From Euborellia annulipes (Eukaryota > Arthropoda > Insecta > Dermaptera > Anisolabididae): a stretch of DNA of 64,000 nt. The stretch spans positions 103,132-167,131 of the forward strand of contig JAKCPI010006155.1 of the NCBI GenBank assembly GCA_023213315.1, in the 5' to 3' direction. Both the position numbers and the translations under genes were made by a program. Shown one piece after another: positions 21,792 to 31,726 of the stretch; the first letter of the stretch is position 1, and each line of letters starts with the position of its first letter. The notes beneath the pieces were generated by a model. The model ran no database searches. It saw only the letters and a list, made by a program, of their open reading frames with translations, and was not told where the DNA came from.

Positions 21792-21944
21792 TGAACGTTC
21801 ACAGAGTATCGAGAGTGTTTTTCATTTTGGCTGCCTGCATTTCCATATCCTATTTAAAAATATAAATATTTTCCCATGTTTATAAATTTGACATCTTAAA
21901 TTCTAATATATTGGCGGAATCTAAGCATATGTCGTTACGAAAAA

Positions 21945-22025
21945 TCCGGTGTGACAAGCACAGAACACAACTTTCGATTACCGAAGGTAAGAGAAAGTTG
22001 TGTGCTGTGCGCCAGTCACACCAGA
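21945..22025 (+). repeat. Terminal hairpin of Rep-A, representative copy
   Basis: Stem 1 is CTGGTGTGAC with GTCACACCAG. After a small internal loop, GCACAGAACACAACTTTC pairs with GAAAGTTGTGTGCTGTGC, with one A.G mismatch kept in nearly every copy. The loop holds ttaccgaaggtaaga. Other good copies are at 28696-28774, 29365-29445, 36453-36529 and 39387-39468. Confidence 0.8.
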
Positions 22026-22489
22026 TTTCTTTTGTTATAATTTGAACTTATATCTGTAATTTTATTTGCATTTCGTCTTTTTTGAAGTTGTTATTGTTAC
22101 GACCCACCTGGCCCTCTGCTATTTGAATACTTGATTTGAATAGGCTTTTCTAAAGAGTTTTAGAAATTAAAGAATTCAATCTACAAATTTTTTTTTTTTT
22201 ATTTTCATTCATCACGTAGCCTATTTTCTTTATTGAGAATTTTTCGAATTTTCTCAAATGTGTTTCTTCAAATAAAAAAATAAAGGTTGTATCTTTATGT
22301 AGGCTACTTTAGGACAAGTAATATCCATTATCAATTGGAATACCTACTAGCAGCTAGGCTGTTATTTTTTATTTTATTCGAGGCCTTAAAATTTTGCTAT
22401 CACCTTTTAACAAGAGAGAGAAAGAGAGATGTAGGATAAATATTAGAATAACGTTTTGTTTAACATTTTACGAAATTATTGAATAATTT

Positions 22490-22573
22490 TACTAATTGAT
22501 TTTTTTTTGTTTGTTTCAGGTGAGTTTTTGTCCTTCCATTCAACCCTTCAGTCCCTCGATACATGCAGTAAGT
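22490..22573 (+). promoter_or_regulatory. Recursive-type splice site 1 (zero-length or 48-nt exon)
   Basis: TACTAAT branch point (22490-22496), a T-rich tract, then CAG/GTGAGT with acceptor ending at 22519 and donor starting at 22520. That is the (Y)nNCAG/GTRAGT consensus of recursive splice sites in long introns. A second donor, gca/gtaagt, starts at 22568, so the alternative reading is a 48-nt exon (22520-22567), open in frame as VSFCPSIQPFSPSIHA. It lies 2.05 kb after exon 1a on the same strand. Confidence 0.6.
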
Positions 22574-22599
22574 AAGATTTACTATTTTTACTTCCCCAT

Positions 22600-23756
22600 A
22601 ACTTGTTTTTAATTTTAATTTAATTAATAAAATTCACTCGGGTTACAAATATATTGTTAATACTGATGTGACCACCAAATAACCGATCGATTTAATAGAA
22701 TGCTCTTTCTCCTTTGCCTTACATAAATGAAATAAATGTTTTACTGCTTGGGCGTTTTCATTTGCTTCCAAATTTATCTCTCATTTTAATGTCACTTTTT
22801 TGAACCCCTACTCTTCTTGGGATTCTAGAAGAATAACTGAAATTTTTTAGATATTGACACTCTAAATGACTTTCTCTAAAAATAAAATATAATCAAACTT
22901 TTTTTTTTTAAATATTTTCGACATTCTAGGCCATTTAAACGATAGATAAATATTTAGGACTGAGAATTCGGCAGCTAATATGCGAGCCTCTATATTAAAG
23001 AAAACTGTAAAATGTTGAAACGTTTCGGCTTTATTCTACGAATGCCAACGTTTCCATTTTACTAATGCAAACGTCGGCTAGAATATAAAGTTTTTTTTTA
23101 TTAGACCCAGGTGCTGTTTCGGGTAGGCTTCCGTCGCATTCTTCTAATAAAATTTCATTATTATTTAAACGCATATTTCCCTTTTCAATTTGGAGTTTGG
23201 GGATATATTATGTTACATATTTCTTTTTCTTAACATATCTTGAGCATTTTGTACATATTGAAACATACACACACAACACATCCCCTTTGTCGTCCGTCTA
23301 TTGTACTTTCCCTTTATGATTTCCCGCACCTACTTTTGTTGATTCTATGTTGCGTTTTTCGTCTTTCATTCACTGTAAAAAATATTTTTTAATTTTACAA
23401 ATGTGTAGGAATCAAATTATATAAACAAAAGCATACTAAATTTTGTAAGTCTTTGCAAAAAGCATTTACAAATGTATTGTAATTTTCAAAAACCGTTTTA
23501 AAATTAGAGTGCATTTGTGTGGTAATTTTAAAATTTCCAAATTTCTTTCTAAAAAAAAAATACAATTTTTAACAACAATTACTATACAATGTATGCAAAA
23601 TTACAATACATACTCTATTTTTCGAAGAAAATTATAATTAATTAATTAATTAATTTATTTATTTATTTATTTATTTATTTTTTTTTTGTATAAATATTTG
23701 AACGCATAAATTTGCAGATAAATGCATAGTAGTTATCATTTACATCATTACAGTGT
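22600..23756. other. AT-rich region, no gene supported
   Basis: A decayed Penelope-like scrap (gttgaaacgtttcggct, then acgtcggctagaat) lies at about 23014-23085. Tandem TTAA and TTTA runs occur at 23638-23690. Otherwise I see nothing. Confidence 0.45.
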
Positions 23757-23880
23757 ATAACAGTGGTTTCCAAACTTTTTGTTACAAGGCCTCTTTTAAA
23801 AATATTTAATCTTATGGCGCCTCCCCCCCCCATTTTGTAAAATAATACAAAAACAAACATTTTTTAATGCTAAAAAATAT
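23757..23880 (-). mobile_element. hAT-like element end (family H), minus
   Basis: Starts cagtggtttccaaac and continues ttacaaggcctc...cttatggcgcctcccc. The same end, in plus orientation, is at 54434-54574 and 56880-57024. CAGnGGTTTCCAAAC-type termini are typical of hAT elements. Confidence 0.6.
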
Positions 23881-23931
23881 AAATTTAAATTAAGGTGGAG
23901 CATATGCAGTCAAAATTATTTCTTTTATAGA

Positions 23932-23964
23932 GACGTTTCGGCCACTGGTTTAGGCCATCTTCAG
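23932..23964 (-). ncRNA. Minimal hammerhead ribozyme motif, minus
   Basis: CTGAAGA, stem II GGCC-taaaccagt-GGCC, GAAACGTC; complete core. Confidence 0.7.
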
Positions 23965-24083
23965 AGCCGGAAGTAAGATTAATCGAAATTTTAATTTTCA
24001 TTCATTCTGAAGATGGCCATTAATTTTGAATTCAGAGCCGGAATGAATGAAAATTAAAATTTTCTTTATTCTTACTTCCCCCT

Positions 24084-24116
24084 CTGAAGATTGCCTAAAC
24101 CAGTGGCCGAAACGTC
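24084..24116 (+). ncRNA. Hammerhead motif, plus, one stem II change
   Basis: CTGAAGA, then TGCC-taaaccagt-GGCC (first G changed to T), GAAACGTC. Confidence 0.6.
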
Positions 24117-24141
24117 ACTATAAAAGAAATAATTTTAATTT

Positions 24142-25139
24142 TTCAATTTTCATCTTTACAGAAATAATTTTGGCTGTATATGTCTTGGATTTTTTTTTTT
24201 TTTTACTCCTTAATAATACTTCCATCCACATAGACATACTGTACGTCACAATAATTTTATATAAAAATATTTTTTTTATTTAAGTTATTCCTATTTATTT
24301 GTGTTCAATAAAAGGCTTTTCTCTACTCCAAGGGTCAGAAACGAAATTAATTTATTTTACATAATTTCGCTCCATTTATTAAACAAAATTTTAATAAAAT
24401 AATTAAAAAAGTTTTCATTTTTTTTTTTTTTTTTTGTTAAATGACTCACTTGTCTTATTTGTTGTCTTTTGTTGTCCGTTGTGTTTTTGTTTTATTTGAC
24501 ATTATTTATTGATATATAATCGAACAAATTAATATTCAAAACAATTTTAATTAAAATTTCACTCTCTCTTTGCTAATCGAAAAACTTCTAGTGCTCTAAA
24601 AAAAAAAAAAAAAATAATTTCCACATTAAGCCCTCCAGTTTTTATCCGAACATCTATTACGTATAAATTAATTAAAATTTTAATTGTTCTGTTTTATAAT
24701 TATAAAGTTTATTTTATTTTAACTAAAATAATTCCAAAAAAAAAAAGATCGCAGGTTTAAGCTTTCCATTTGCATTATTGGACTAGGATTTAGTGTTTGT
24801 TAATGATCAAATATTTTTAGTTCAAAATCTTGAAATAGATTTTAATTTCATTTGACATGTTTATTTAAAAAGTGTTTTGTATTTAATAAACATTTTATTA
24901 GTATTCAAATGTAACATGGACCAAATTATTATTAAATATCCGATTTGTTAGATGGAATATCAAATCATGTAGGTGATACTATTTTGGAATTATTAGCATA
25001 TTATATAAATTATCCTTAACTATGATTTAATAATTCTATATTTAGTAAACCTGCAGGTCAATTTGTAGAGTTATTTCAGACTAGGTTACTCAGATGTCAG
25101 TGATACAATTTGAATTTTTCTATTACTGTCGTTGGTTGA
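24142..25139. other. AT-rich region, no gene seen
   Basis: Poly-T at 24419-24435 and poly-A at 24598-24614. No repeats, exon signals or RNA genes recognised. Confidence 0.5.
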
Positions 25140-25292
25140 AATTTCTTTTTACTTTCTCTTAACTAAATATATATAGAGAGAGGGAATGTCAAAAATTCGA
25201 TGTTGATGGAAATACACGTTATCCACAAAAATGGTCTGTCTGTTCACATTTAAAGCATTGATCTACGAGGTTGAAATTTTATATTTGAGTTA

Positions 25293-25677
25293 GGGGCCAT
25301 CCATAAATTACGTCACACGAATTTCAAAACTTTTTAACCCCTCCCCCCGTCCTTGTCACATTTTTAAAAATCCCTCCCCTCTGATGTGACGTCACACATT
25401 TTTCAATTTTATCAATAATAGACACCTAATTATGCTAATTATAATAATAATAATAAATAATCGCATAGCGAGAGTGCTAAAGTATTAAAAAATATAGATT
25501 GCGTTCGTAAATATTAAAAAAATTTTTGTTCACCTATAAATTTCGCGTTTGGGCATCTCGAATTTTGAAATGTGACGTCACAAGGTTTTTCACCCCCCTG
25601 CCCCTTGTCACATAATGTCACATTCTGGTGATACCCTCCCCCCCTTTTTAGGTATGGCGTAATTAATGGATGGCCCC
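25293..25677. mobile_element. PIF/Harbinger-like MITE with TTA duplication
   Basis: Termini GGGGCCATCCATAAATTACG and the inverse-like GGCGTAATTAATGGATGGCCCC; TTA flanks both ends (25290-25292, 25678-25680). It sits in Rep-A at the aagtta/ggcacccc spot, close to where the 13272-13550 MITE entered another copy. No coding capacity. Confidence 0.8.
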
Positions 25678-25980
25678 TTAGGTACCCCCCTGGGACTCAA
25701 CATTGAACAAAGTCGGCCAAAAAGTACAAGTACTTTACTGATGTACTTTTTTCATTTTTTTTTTTTTCGATTTTCTCAAAATTCGCTCCAACGAAATTGA
25801 TTAAAATTCAAAAATCAATTATTTTTTAGATGCTCTTTAAAATGTATATTCTCACTTTGCCAACAAAATTGTAGAAGCACACTTTACTCTTGTACTACAA
25901 AGAAAAAATTGGAAAATCGTTGCCATGGAAACAAAATATAAATATTTTCCCATGTTTATAAATTTCACATCTTACAAATT

Positions 25981-26210
25981 GCCTACGGGCTTGGTCTAGT
26001 TGGTAGCGTGCCTACCTTCTATACCGAATCTCGCGGGTTCTGACCCCAGGCAGTCCGATCATTTTATTTAAGCCCTTTTATATACCTAATAGTTTAAATA
26101 GAAATGCCTGGACCCACAATAAATATTTTCATAAAATTACGGTTATCATCAGAGTCTTATGTGGCCTATGTGAGTGTGAGTGTGAATAAGAAAATAGTGT
26201 GTGTTGAAAA
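25981..26210 (+). mobile_element. SINE-B copy, plus, with target duplication
   Basis: Head gcctacgggcttggtctagttgg, B box GGTTCTGACCCC. The flanks acatcttacaaatt (25967-25980) and acatcttaaatttt (26216-26229) are near-identical, as expected of a retroposition target duplication. Confidence 0.75.
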
Positions 26211-26430
26211 AAAATACATCTTAAATTTTAATATATCTGCGGAAACTAAATATATCTCGACACGAAAAATCTGGTGTAACAAGCACAGAACACAACCTTC
26301 ATTTACCCAATGTAAGAGAAAGTTGTGTGCTGTGCGACTAGTCACATCTATTTTTTTTACTCAGGATTCGCAGGGACTTTGCAGCCCGGAGATTAAATAA
26401 AAAAAATCTTTTATTTAATTTTTATTTGCC

Positions 26431-26463
26431 GACGTTTCGGTCGCCAATCACGACCTTCATCAG
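26431..26463 (-). ncRNA. Minimal hammerhead ribozyme motif, minus
   Basis: CTGATGA, stem II GGTCG-tgattgg-CGACC, GAAACGTC, followed by ggc. This is the best-preserved single copy. The opposite arm (26513-26530) keeps only CTTGATCAAGGTCGTGAT, so the pair is broken. Confidence 0.75.
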
Positions 26464-26560
26464 GGCAAATATTGTCGATATATTATAAGATCGTGTATAA
26501 TTGGCAATATTTGCCTTGATCAAGGTCGTGATTTTTATTAAGATAAATAAACCTACTGTA

Positions 26561-26778
26561 GGGGAGAGGGCGGGACATTGGGACACGAGGCACATTGGGA
26601 CATTCGAATTTTAGCTCTACTAAATGTGCCCATTTTATTATAGAAAATTTTTTTCTTAATAAAATGGGTACTTAATGCACCCTAACGGTCAAAGAGTACA
26701 ACTCAAACTTTATATTTAGTAGAGATAAAATTCGAATGTCCCAATGTGCCTCGTGTCCCAATGTCCCGCCCTCTCCCC
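26561..26778. mobile_element. Mariner-like fold-back MITE (GGGGAGAGGG family)
   Basis: Arms of about 70 bp run from GGGGAGAGGGCGGGACATTG to caatgtcccgccctctcccc, flanked by TA on each side (26559-26560, 26779-26780). TA duplication points to Tc1/mariner-type mobilisation. A longer relative is at 46870-48974. Confidence 0.8.
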
Positions 26779-27114
26779 TACGTATCCAAATATTATAACA
26801 AAGTTGTATATATCGTATTTAATATGAAGCATCCAAATTAAAAAGAACATACCAGAGAGTTTTACTAAAAATTTATAATTAATAAATTAAACAATCCATC
26901 CACATCGAATGGAATTTCATGTATTCAGCCCATCCCCCTGCCCTTTTAGGGAAATAATTATACGAAATAAATTTCATTCTAAAAATAGTTTCTCTTTGCA
27001 AATTAAGACTTTACACAGAGAGAGAGAACTTACGTTCAACGTAATTATAGAGACTGACATTCTAGATTGCTCTTTTTAACAAAAAAAAAAAAAAAAATAG
27101 AAAGTGATTAAGTT

Positions 27115-27755
27115 CACTTTTATTATTTTCTTTTTAGAGAGAATGAATGTATTGCATTCATGTTACATTTTGATGGAAATACACGTTTAGAGGCTCCTTG
27201 AGTCCAAAAAATTAATCCCCGTCTGTCTGTCTGTTGTCTGCAAGGGCGGATCCAGAGATGTTTCTCGGGGTTGGGGGGGGGGGTGGTTGTAATCTGGTGT
27301 GACTAGTCGCACAGCATACAATTTTTTCTTAATTTCGATAATTTAAAGGCGCATTCTGTACTTGTTTGCCAGAATATAAATACAAATCAAATTTTTATTA
27401 TGAGGATGCGGTACAAATTTTTATTTTTTCAAATCTTGGAGGGGGTAATTACCCCCCTTTATCCCCCCCCTTGTATTCGCCCTTGGTTGTCTGGGTTAAA
27501 TTTTATATTACGTATGTTTTTGAATAAAATCGGTCAAAGAGTACTAGCACTTTACTGATATATTAATACTTTTTCAATTTTTTTTTTCGCTTTTCACAAA
27601 ATTTCACTATTTTCATTAAAATTCATAAATCAATTTTTTTTTTTTTTTTTTTAAGATCTCATTAGCCCTCAAAATTGTTTGAAACATACTTTACTTTTGT
27701 AGCAAAGCAAATCTTTTACCTTTGATGACCAGTCACACCAGATTTTTTTTTTAAA
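27115..27755 (+). repeat. Rep-A copy, plus, with hAT-like insert
   Basis: Start gagagaatgaatgtattgcat, TCTG patch ending gttgtctg, then a hAT-like insertion, then the middle block to about 27715 and a last scrap gaccagtcacaccaga at 27728-27744. Confidence 0.7.
27241..27485. mobile_element. hAT-like MITE with perfect 8-bp duplication
   Basis: CAAGGGCGGATCC and GTATTCGCCCTTG are the termini. GTTGTCTG is duplicated at 27233-27240 and 27486-27493. Inside is a partial Rep-A hairpin (atctggtgtgactagtcgca), also present at the same place in the copy at 35603-36097. Confidence 0.85.
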
Positions 27756-27784
27756 GATTTCATTCAAAATTCTTTTCACAACTC

Positions 27785-28041
27785 ATTGTTGAAGGAGTAA
27801 AAGAGAGAGAAGGTGTTTGACATTTTCTATTAGCTTTTGTTTCGAGTGCCGAGAGAGGGAGAGGGGGAGAAAGAGAGAAGCCAACCGAGGCAGAAGCTTA
27901 CGATTTAAACCATTAATATTTCACGTCGGTCGGGGGAAATGGGAAATTTATCATCGTTTCGGCGGAATCAATTCAAGAGAATTCCCTTGGTTGGGCTGCA
28001 GGTGGCAGTCACCCCCAGGGAACTCCCCCCCCCCCCCCCGG
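27785..28041 (+). other. GC-richer unique block ending in a donor-like site
   Basis: Repeat-free and purine-rich, then GC-rich, it ends in poly-C followed by gtaagc at 28042. The frame from 27817 (MTFSISF..., ending in prolines) has no recognised domain. It could be an untranslated exon. Confidence 0.25.
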
Positions 28042-28189
28042 TAAGCTTCTCCTTCTCTTTTCTTATAGTACGGAATACATGATGAATCAAAAATCAATAT
28101 TTAGTATTCAATTGCGAGTTGGTAAGCGATTATTTATTTAAAAAAAAAAATAATAATAATAATAATAATAAAGAGCCTTCTTCTATGCT

Positions 28190-28780
28190 TTCTTTTTTAC
28201 TTTCTTTTACCTATATGTATATGTTAAAATACACATATATAAAGAGAGAAAGTATTCGATTCATGTCAAAAATTCGATATCGAGATTTTGATGAATCTTC
28301 ACGTTTTGAGGTCGCCTAAATGACTTTTTTCTCATTCACACTCACATTCACAGTCTTTTCGGCAACTCAAGCCATATAAGACATTTACGTTATCCGTTAT
28401 TAATTAATATACATATATTGGGGGTCCAGGCATTCTTATTTAAGCCATTTGGTACCCAAATGGCTTAAATAAAATCATCGACCTGGGGTCCGAATCTTTT
28501 TTATACTTTTGGTATACGAGGTTAGCACGCTAATCCCTTCACCAAGCCCCGAGGGCCACTTTACTCTTGTACTCCATAGAAAAGATAGGAGAAATGGTTG
28601 CCATGGTAATAAAATATAAATATTTTCCCATGCTTATAAATTTTACATCTTGAATTCTAATATATCGAAACTAAATAGATGTCGACACAAAAAATCTGGT
28701 GTGACAAGTACAGAACACAACTTTCGATTACCGAAGGTAAGAGAAAGTTGTGTGCTGTGCAACCAGTCACACTAGATTTT
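28190..28780 (+). repeat. Rep-A copy, plus, with SINE-B replacing its centre
   Basis: 5' end (tttctttacc.. type) at 28196 and terminal hairpin at 28696-28774. A SINE-B (28326-28556) lies between gaggtcgcctaaatg and ccactttactcttg, with the Rep-A middle block missing. Confidence 0.75.
28326..28556 (-). mobile_element. SINE-B copy, minus
   Basis: All parts are present: tail at left, hairpin AAGCCATTTGG..CCAAATGGCTT at about 28442-28468, tRNA-like head at right ending ccccgaggg. The B box region is altered. Confidence 0.75.
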
Positions 28781-28829
28781 TTAAATATGAAATTAAATCT
28801 AGTGTGATGATTTCAAATATTTGTAAAGG

Positions 28830-28880
28830 CGGCTACACTCTTAACTGCAAACTTGACAAGCATGCATGTTCAATCTTTTT
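28830..28880 (+). mobile_element. End of element E
   Basis: ggcggctacactcttaactg, then cttgacaagcatgcatgttc, matches in inverse the right end of 50946-51375. Confidence 0.55.
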
Positions 28881-28931
28881 GTAAATTTTCAGCAATTTTT
28901 TTATTAGCTTACAAGGCAATATTTTCAAATA

Positions 28932-28962
28932 TTTCGGAGACCTATCGGCACTCCTTCTTCAG
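28932..28962 (-). ncRNA. Hammerhead-like motif, minus
   Basis: CTGAAGA, stem II GGAG-tgccgataggt-CTCC, GAAATATTT. GAAA is kept, but the usual CGTC after it is ATTT-like. Confidence 0.55.
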
Positions 28963-29130
28963 TGGATTTCATCTCTTTCACAACGTACGACCCTTACAAT
29001 TTAAACGCTTAAAAGCGACTATGTTATTCGTCTAGAAATTATTAATCATTTGATAATGAATGCCAATAACATGGTGGATTCCAAGCGTTTTAATTGTAAG
29101 GGTCGTACGTGTTGAATGAGGTGAAGTCCA

Positions 29131-29164
29131 CTGAAGAAGGAGTGCCGATAGGTCTCCGAAATAT
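29131..29164 (+). ncRNA. Hammerhead-like motif, plus
   Basis: Inverted twin of 28932-28962 with the same stem II and the same altered end. Confidence 0.55.
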
Positions 29165-29187
29165 TTGGAAATATTGCCTTGTAAACT

Positions 29188-30335
29188 AAAATCATTGTGT
29201 GGTTTTATGAAACCACGATGCAAGTGAAACTTTTGTTTCGGATCGTAGGCGTTTAACTGAAAATTTTCAGAAGATTATTCAATTAAGGGTATTCAAATCT
29301 TGTTTTTTTTTAATTTTAACTTAATAATTGGAAAATGGGAAATCAATAGACGAATGTTAAAAATCTGGTGTGACTGGCGCACAGCACACAACTTTCTCTT
29401 ACCTTCGGTAATCGAATGTTGTGTACTGTGCTTGTCACACCAGATTTTTTGTGTCGACATGTATTTAGTTTCCGACAGTACGGTACATTCGATTTTCAAG
29501 ATGTAAAATTTATAAGTATGACAAAATATTTATATTTTGTTACCATGGCAACCATTTCTCCCATCTTTTCTATGGAGAACAAGAGTAAAGTGGTCTTCAG
29601 AAGATTTCAATCGCAAAATGAGAATATACATTTTAAAGAGCATCTAAAAAATAATTGATTTTTGAATTTAAAAAAAAATCGTTGGAGCAAATTTTGAGAA
29701 AATCGTAAAAAACTGAAAAAGTACATCAGTAAAGTACTAGTACTCTTTGGCCGATTTTGATTAAAAGCTTATTTTTCCGGTCCCGGGGGGTGTTTAACTT
29801 AAATATAAAATTTCAACCTCGTAGCTCAATTCCTTCATGCTTAAAATTGAACACACACACACACACCCACACACCCACACACCCACACACCCACACACAC
29901 ACCCACACACAGACAGACCATGTCGCGAAAACCACTTTTTTGGATTCAGGGGACCTCAAAACGTGAAGATCCATCAAAATCTCGACATCGAATTTTTGAC
30001 ATGAATCCAATACTTTCTCTCTATATATATATTACATATATACATAGGTAAGAGAAAGTAAAAACTGAGAACAATATTTATTTAGCAATTGAAGATTTTA
30101 ATCATTTTAAATTATTTTAAAAATTATATTTTATCAATTTAAAAATTGAATAATTAAATCTCACAATTATTTTTTTATAATTCGCCATATATATTAAATT
30201 TCAACTTTCTTATTTTTGTCGTCACGGCTTGTGACGTCATAACTTGTAGCGTCATGGTTTGTAACGCGACATGCTGATAGAAAAGCGAAAAAAATTGAGA
30301 GGATCAAATAAAAGTTTCACTTTAATAAAAAATTG
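29188..30335 (+). repeat. Rep-C copy 2, split by Rep-A
   Basis: Left part 29188-29362 and right part 30064-30335 join seamlessly against copies 1 and 3. The junction defines the ends of the inserted Rep-A. Confidence 0.8.
29363..30063 (-). mobile_element. Rep-A copy, minus, exact boundaries
   Basis: Rep-C reads gttaaaaactgag when uninterrupted. Here it reads gttaaaaa, TCTGGTGTGAC...GTAAGAGAAAG, taaaaactgag. So Rep-A runs from CTTTCTCTTAC to GTCACACCAGA and makes a target duplication of about 5-6 bp (TAAAA). A (CA)n-type tract lies at 29851-29907 where other copies have TCTG. There is no coding capacity. Confidence 0.85.
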
Positions 30336-30339
30336 CTGA

Positions 30340-31560
30340 AAATTTAGCGTTTTCTTTCTCCAACATCGGCAACACCACTTAAGGAGAATCTTTGCTTTAT
30401 TTCTGATTTGAAGTAGTAACCCCCCCCCCCCCCCCGTTAAGAGGCTTGCTTTTCCAAACATTGTTGGTATATGGGATATAATTTTATTTCTCTTTAATAT
30501 CTTCTCACTTTCCTTGGATAAAATAAAGTTATTATATATATTTTTTTTAAGCCCAATGTATATTTATTTATTTATTTATTTTCGCTGAATGAGCATGATT
30601 ATAATCTAAAATCCCCACTTTTATCGTCAAGCGGTTAATTTGGTTGCCTATAAACAAATCTGCAGGCTCATGCTTATTTTTATTATATTTCTCAATCTCC
30701 TACCTCTTCTTTATTTAATGAAGATAATAAGTTTTTTTTTTATCCTAGGGAAAAAGATTTATTTTTACCGTTATTTAGATTAGAAAAATGTACTTATCTT
30801 TATCCGGTTATTTATTTTATTTTTTTTTTTTTTGCGCTCTCCTCTAACGGTTCAATTTATAACTAATTATATATGCAACACCTAAACAAATTTATGTTTT
30901 TCCTAGTATTCGTAATAAGTAATTCTGTTTTTCCAAAAAATGTCTGTCTGTCCCTTGTTATTGCGCACTAATTATTCTCTTTTGAGTTTTTTTTTCTATC
31001 TCTCATTAAATTAAAGCCTATCAAGGGTCTTCCACTCAACATTTAATCAATTCTGATTACTTCAGTTTCGATCAAATTAATGTTTATTAAAAAAAAAAAC
31101 CCAAACACTTATGCAAAATTTGTACTTTTTAAATAAAATTGCTTCTCCAGGGTTTTTTTTTTTTTTTTTGTTTTCTTTGAATATTTATTCAACTCTAGAA
31201 AAAAAAAGTTTTTTTGTTGATTGTTTTTTAAGATTTTTTTTTTATTTATTCAGGTTGAGATTATTTTTAGAGAAACGCAAAAAAAAAAAGAAATTTATTT
31301 ATTTATTCAACATGTTTCGGTTTTATTTGACGTCATAAGTGGGTTTAATATTAAATAATCATTTTTGTTTAATAAAATTGTTTGTTATTTCTCTTTTATA
31401 CAAATTTTTTTTCAACTGCAAAGTTAGATTATTTCTTAAGATTTTTATTCGTTCTAAGTTTCAATTAAATTTAGAAACCTTAGGCGCTAGTTGAAACATT
31501 ATAATAGATAAAATTATAAAAACACTTGGTAATTGTTTCAAATTAATTGTTTCAAATTAA
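30340..31560. other. AT-rich region, no gene seen
   Basis: Poly-C at 30421-30435; TTTA repeats at 30561-30580; a run of T tracts. The frame 31111-31338 is poly-F and AT-driven. Confidence 0.5.
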
Positions 31561-31582
31561 ATTTATTTATATAAATACTAAA

Positions 31583-31609
31583 TTTCGACACTTAACGTGT
31601 CATCTTCAC
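31583..31609 (-). ncRNA. Hammerhead-like motif, minus
   Basis: GTGAAGA (first C changed), stem II GACAC-gttaa-GTGTC, GAAATTT. Stem II pairs perfectly with a sequence unlike other loci. Confidence 0.45.
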
Positions 31610-31724
31610 AAGTGATTACATATTGAGAAAATTACATTTTAACATTTTTGTTAAAAATGTTAAAATGTAATTAATTTTCTCAGTATGTAGGTCTAATCAG
31701 TTCTGAAGATGAAACGTTAAGTGT
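31583..31724. mobile_element. Penelope-like fold-back, partly decayed
   Basis: Arms acattttaacatttttgtt and inverse, with cgacacttaacgtgtc at left and gatgaaacgttaagtg at right. A hAT-like element was later inserted at its right edge. Confidence 0.5.
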
Positions 31725-31726
31725 AA

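Larger units (their letters stand above)
21489..21856. mobile_element. Fold-back Penelope-like unit with 12-bp target duplication
   Basis: AAAATATAAATA occurs at 21477-21488 and 21857-21868, so the boundaries are exact. Arms of about 85-95 bp (aggatatggaaatgcaggca and inverse) each hold a hammerhead. The spacer has tandem gaactagaac units. It inserted into an existing Rep-A. Confidence 0.85.
20985..22030 (+). repeat. Rep-A copy, plus, complete, with Penelope-like insert
   Basis: Starts CTTTCTCTTACC at 20989, includes a clean ggtctgtctgtgggtggg patch, and ends CACACCAGA at about 22025. Only the insertion at 21489-21856 breaks it. The gtaagagaaag within the hairpin is the inverse of the element's own start. 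Confidence 0.8.
23906..24141. mobile_element. Fold-back Penelope-like unit
   Basis: Arms gtcaaaattatttctttta and taaaagaaataattttaa are inverted and each carries a hammerhead. The centre has a further CTGAAGATGGCC half motif (24004-24015), suggesting a complex rearrangement. Confidence 0.75.
25140..26355 (+). repeat. Rep-A copy, plus, with Harbinger-like MITE and SINE-B
   Basis: Starts tttactttctcttaac (25147) and ends at the hairpin around 26270-26350. Inserts are at 25293-25677 and 25981-26210. Confidence 0.75.
28907..29184. mobile_element. Fold-back Penelope-like unit
   Basis: Arms gcttacaaggcaatattttc and gaaatattgccttgtaaac are inverted. Each has a hammerhead-like motif, and the inner arms hold acgtacgacccttacaattt and its inverse. 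It directly abuts Rep-C copy 2. Confidence 0.75.

Noticed and set aside
29851..29907. Regular CACACC tract considered as a CRISPR-like or telomeric array
   Set aside because: Simple microsatellite in the TCTG-rich spot of Rep-A; no spacers, no telomere unit.
31230..31256. Possible third recursive splice site (ttatttattcag/gttgag)
   Set aside because: GTTGAG is not a GTRAG donor.
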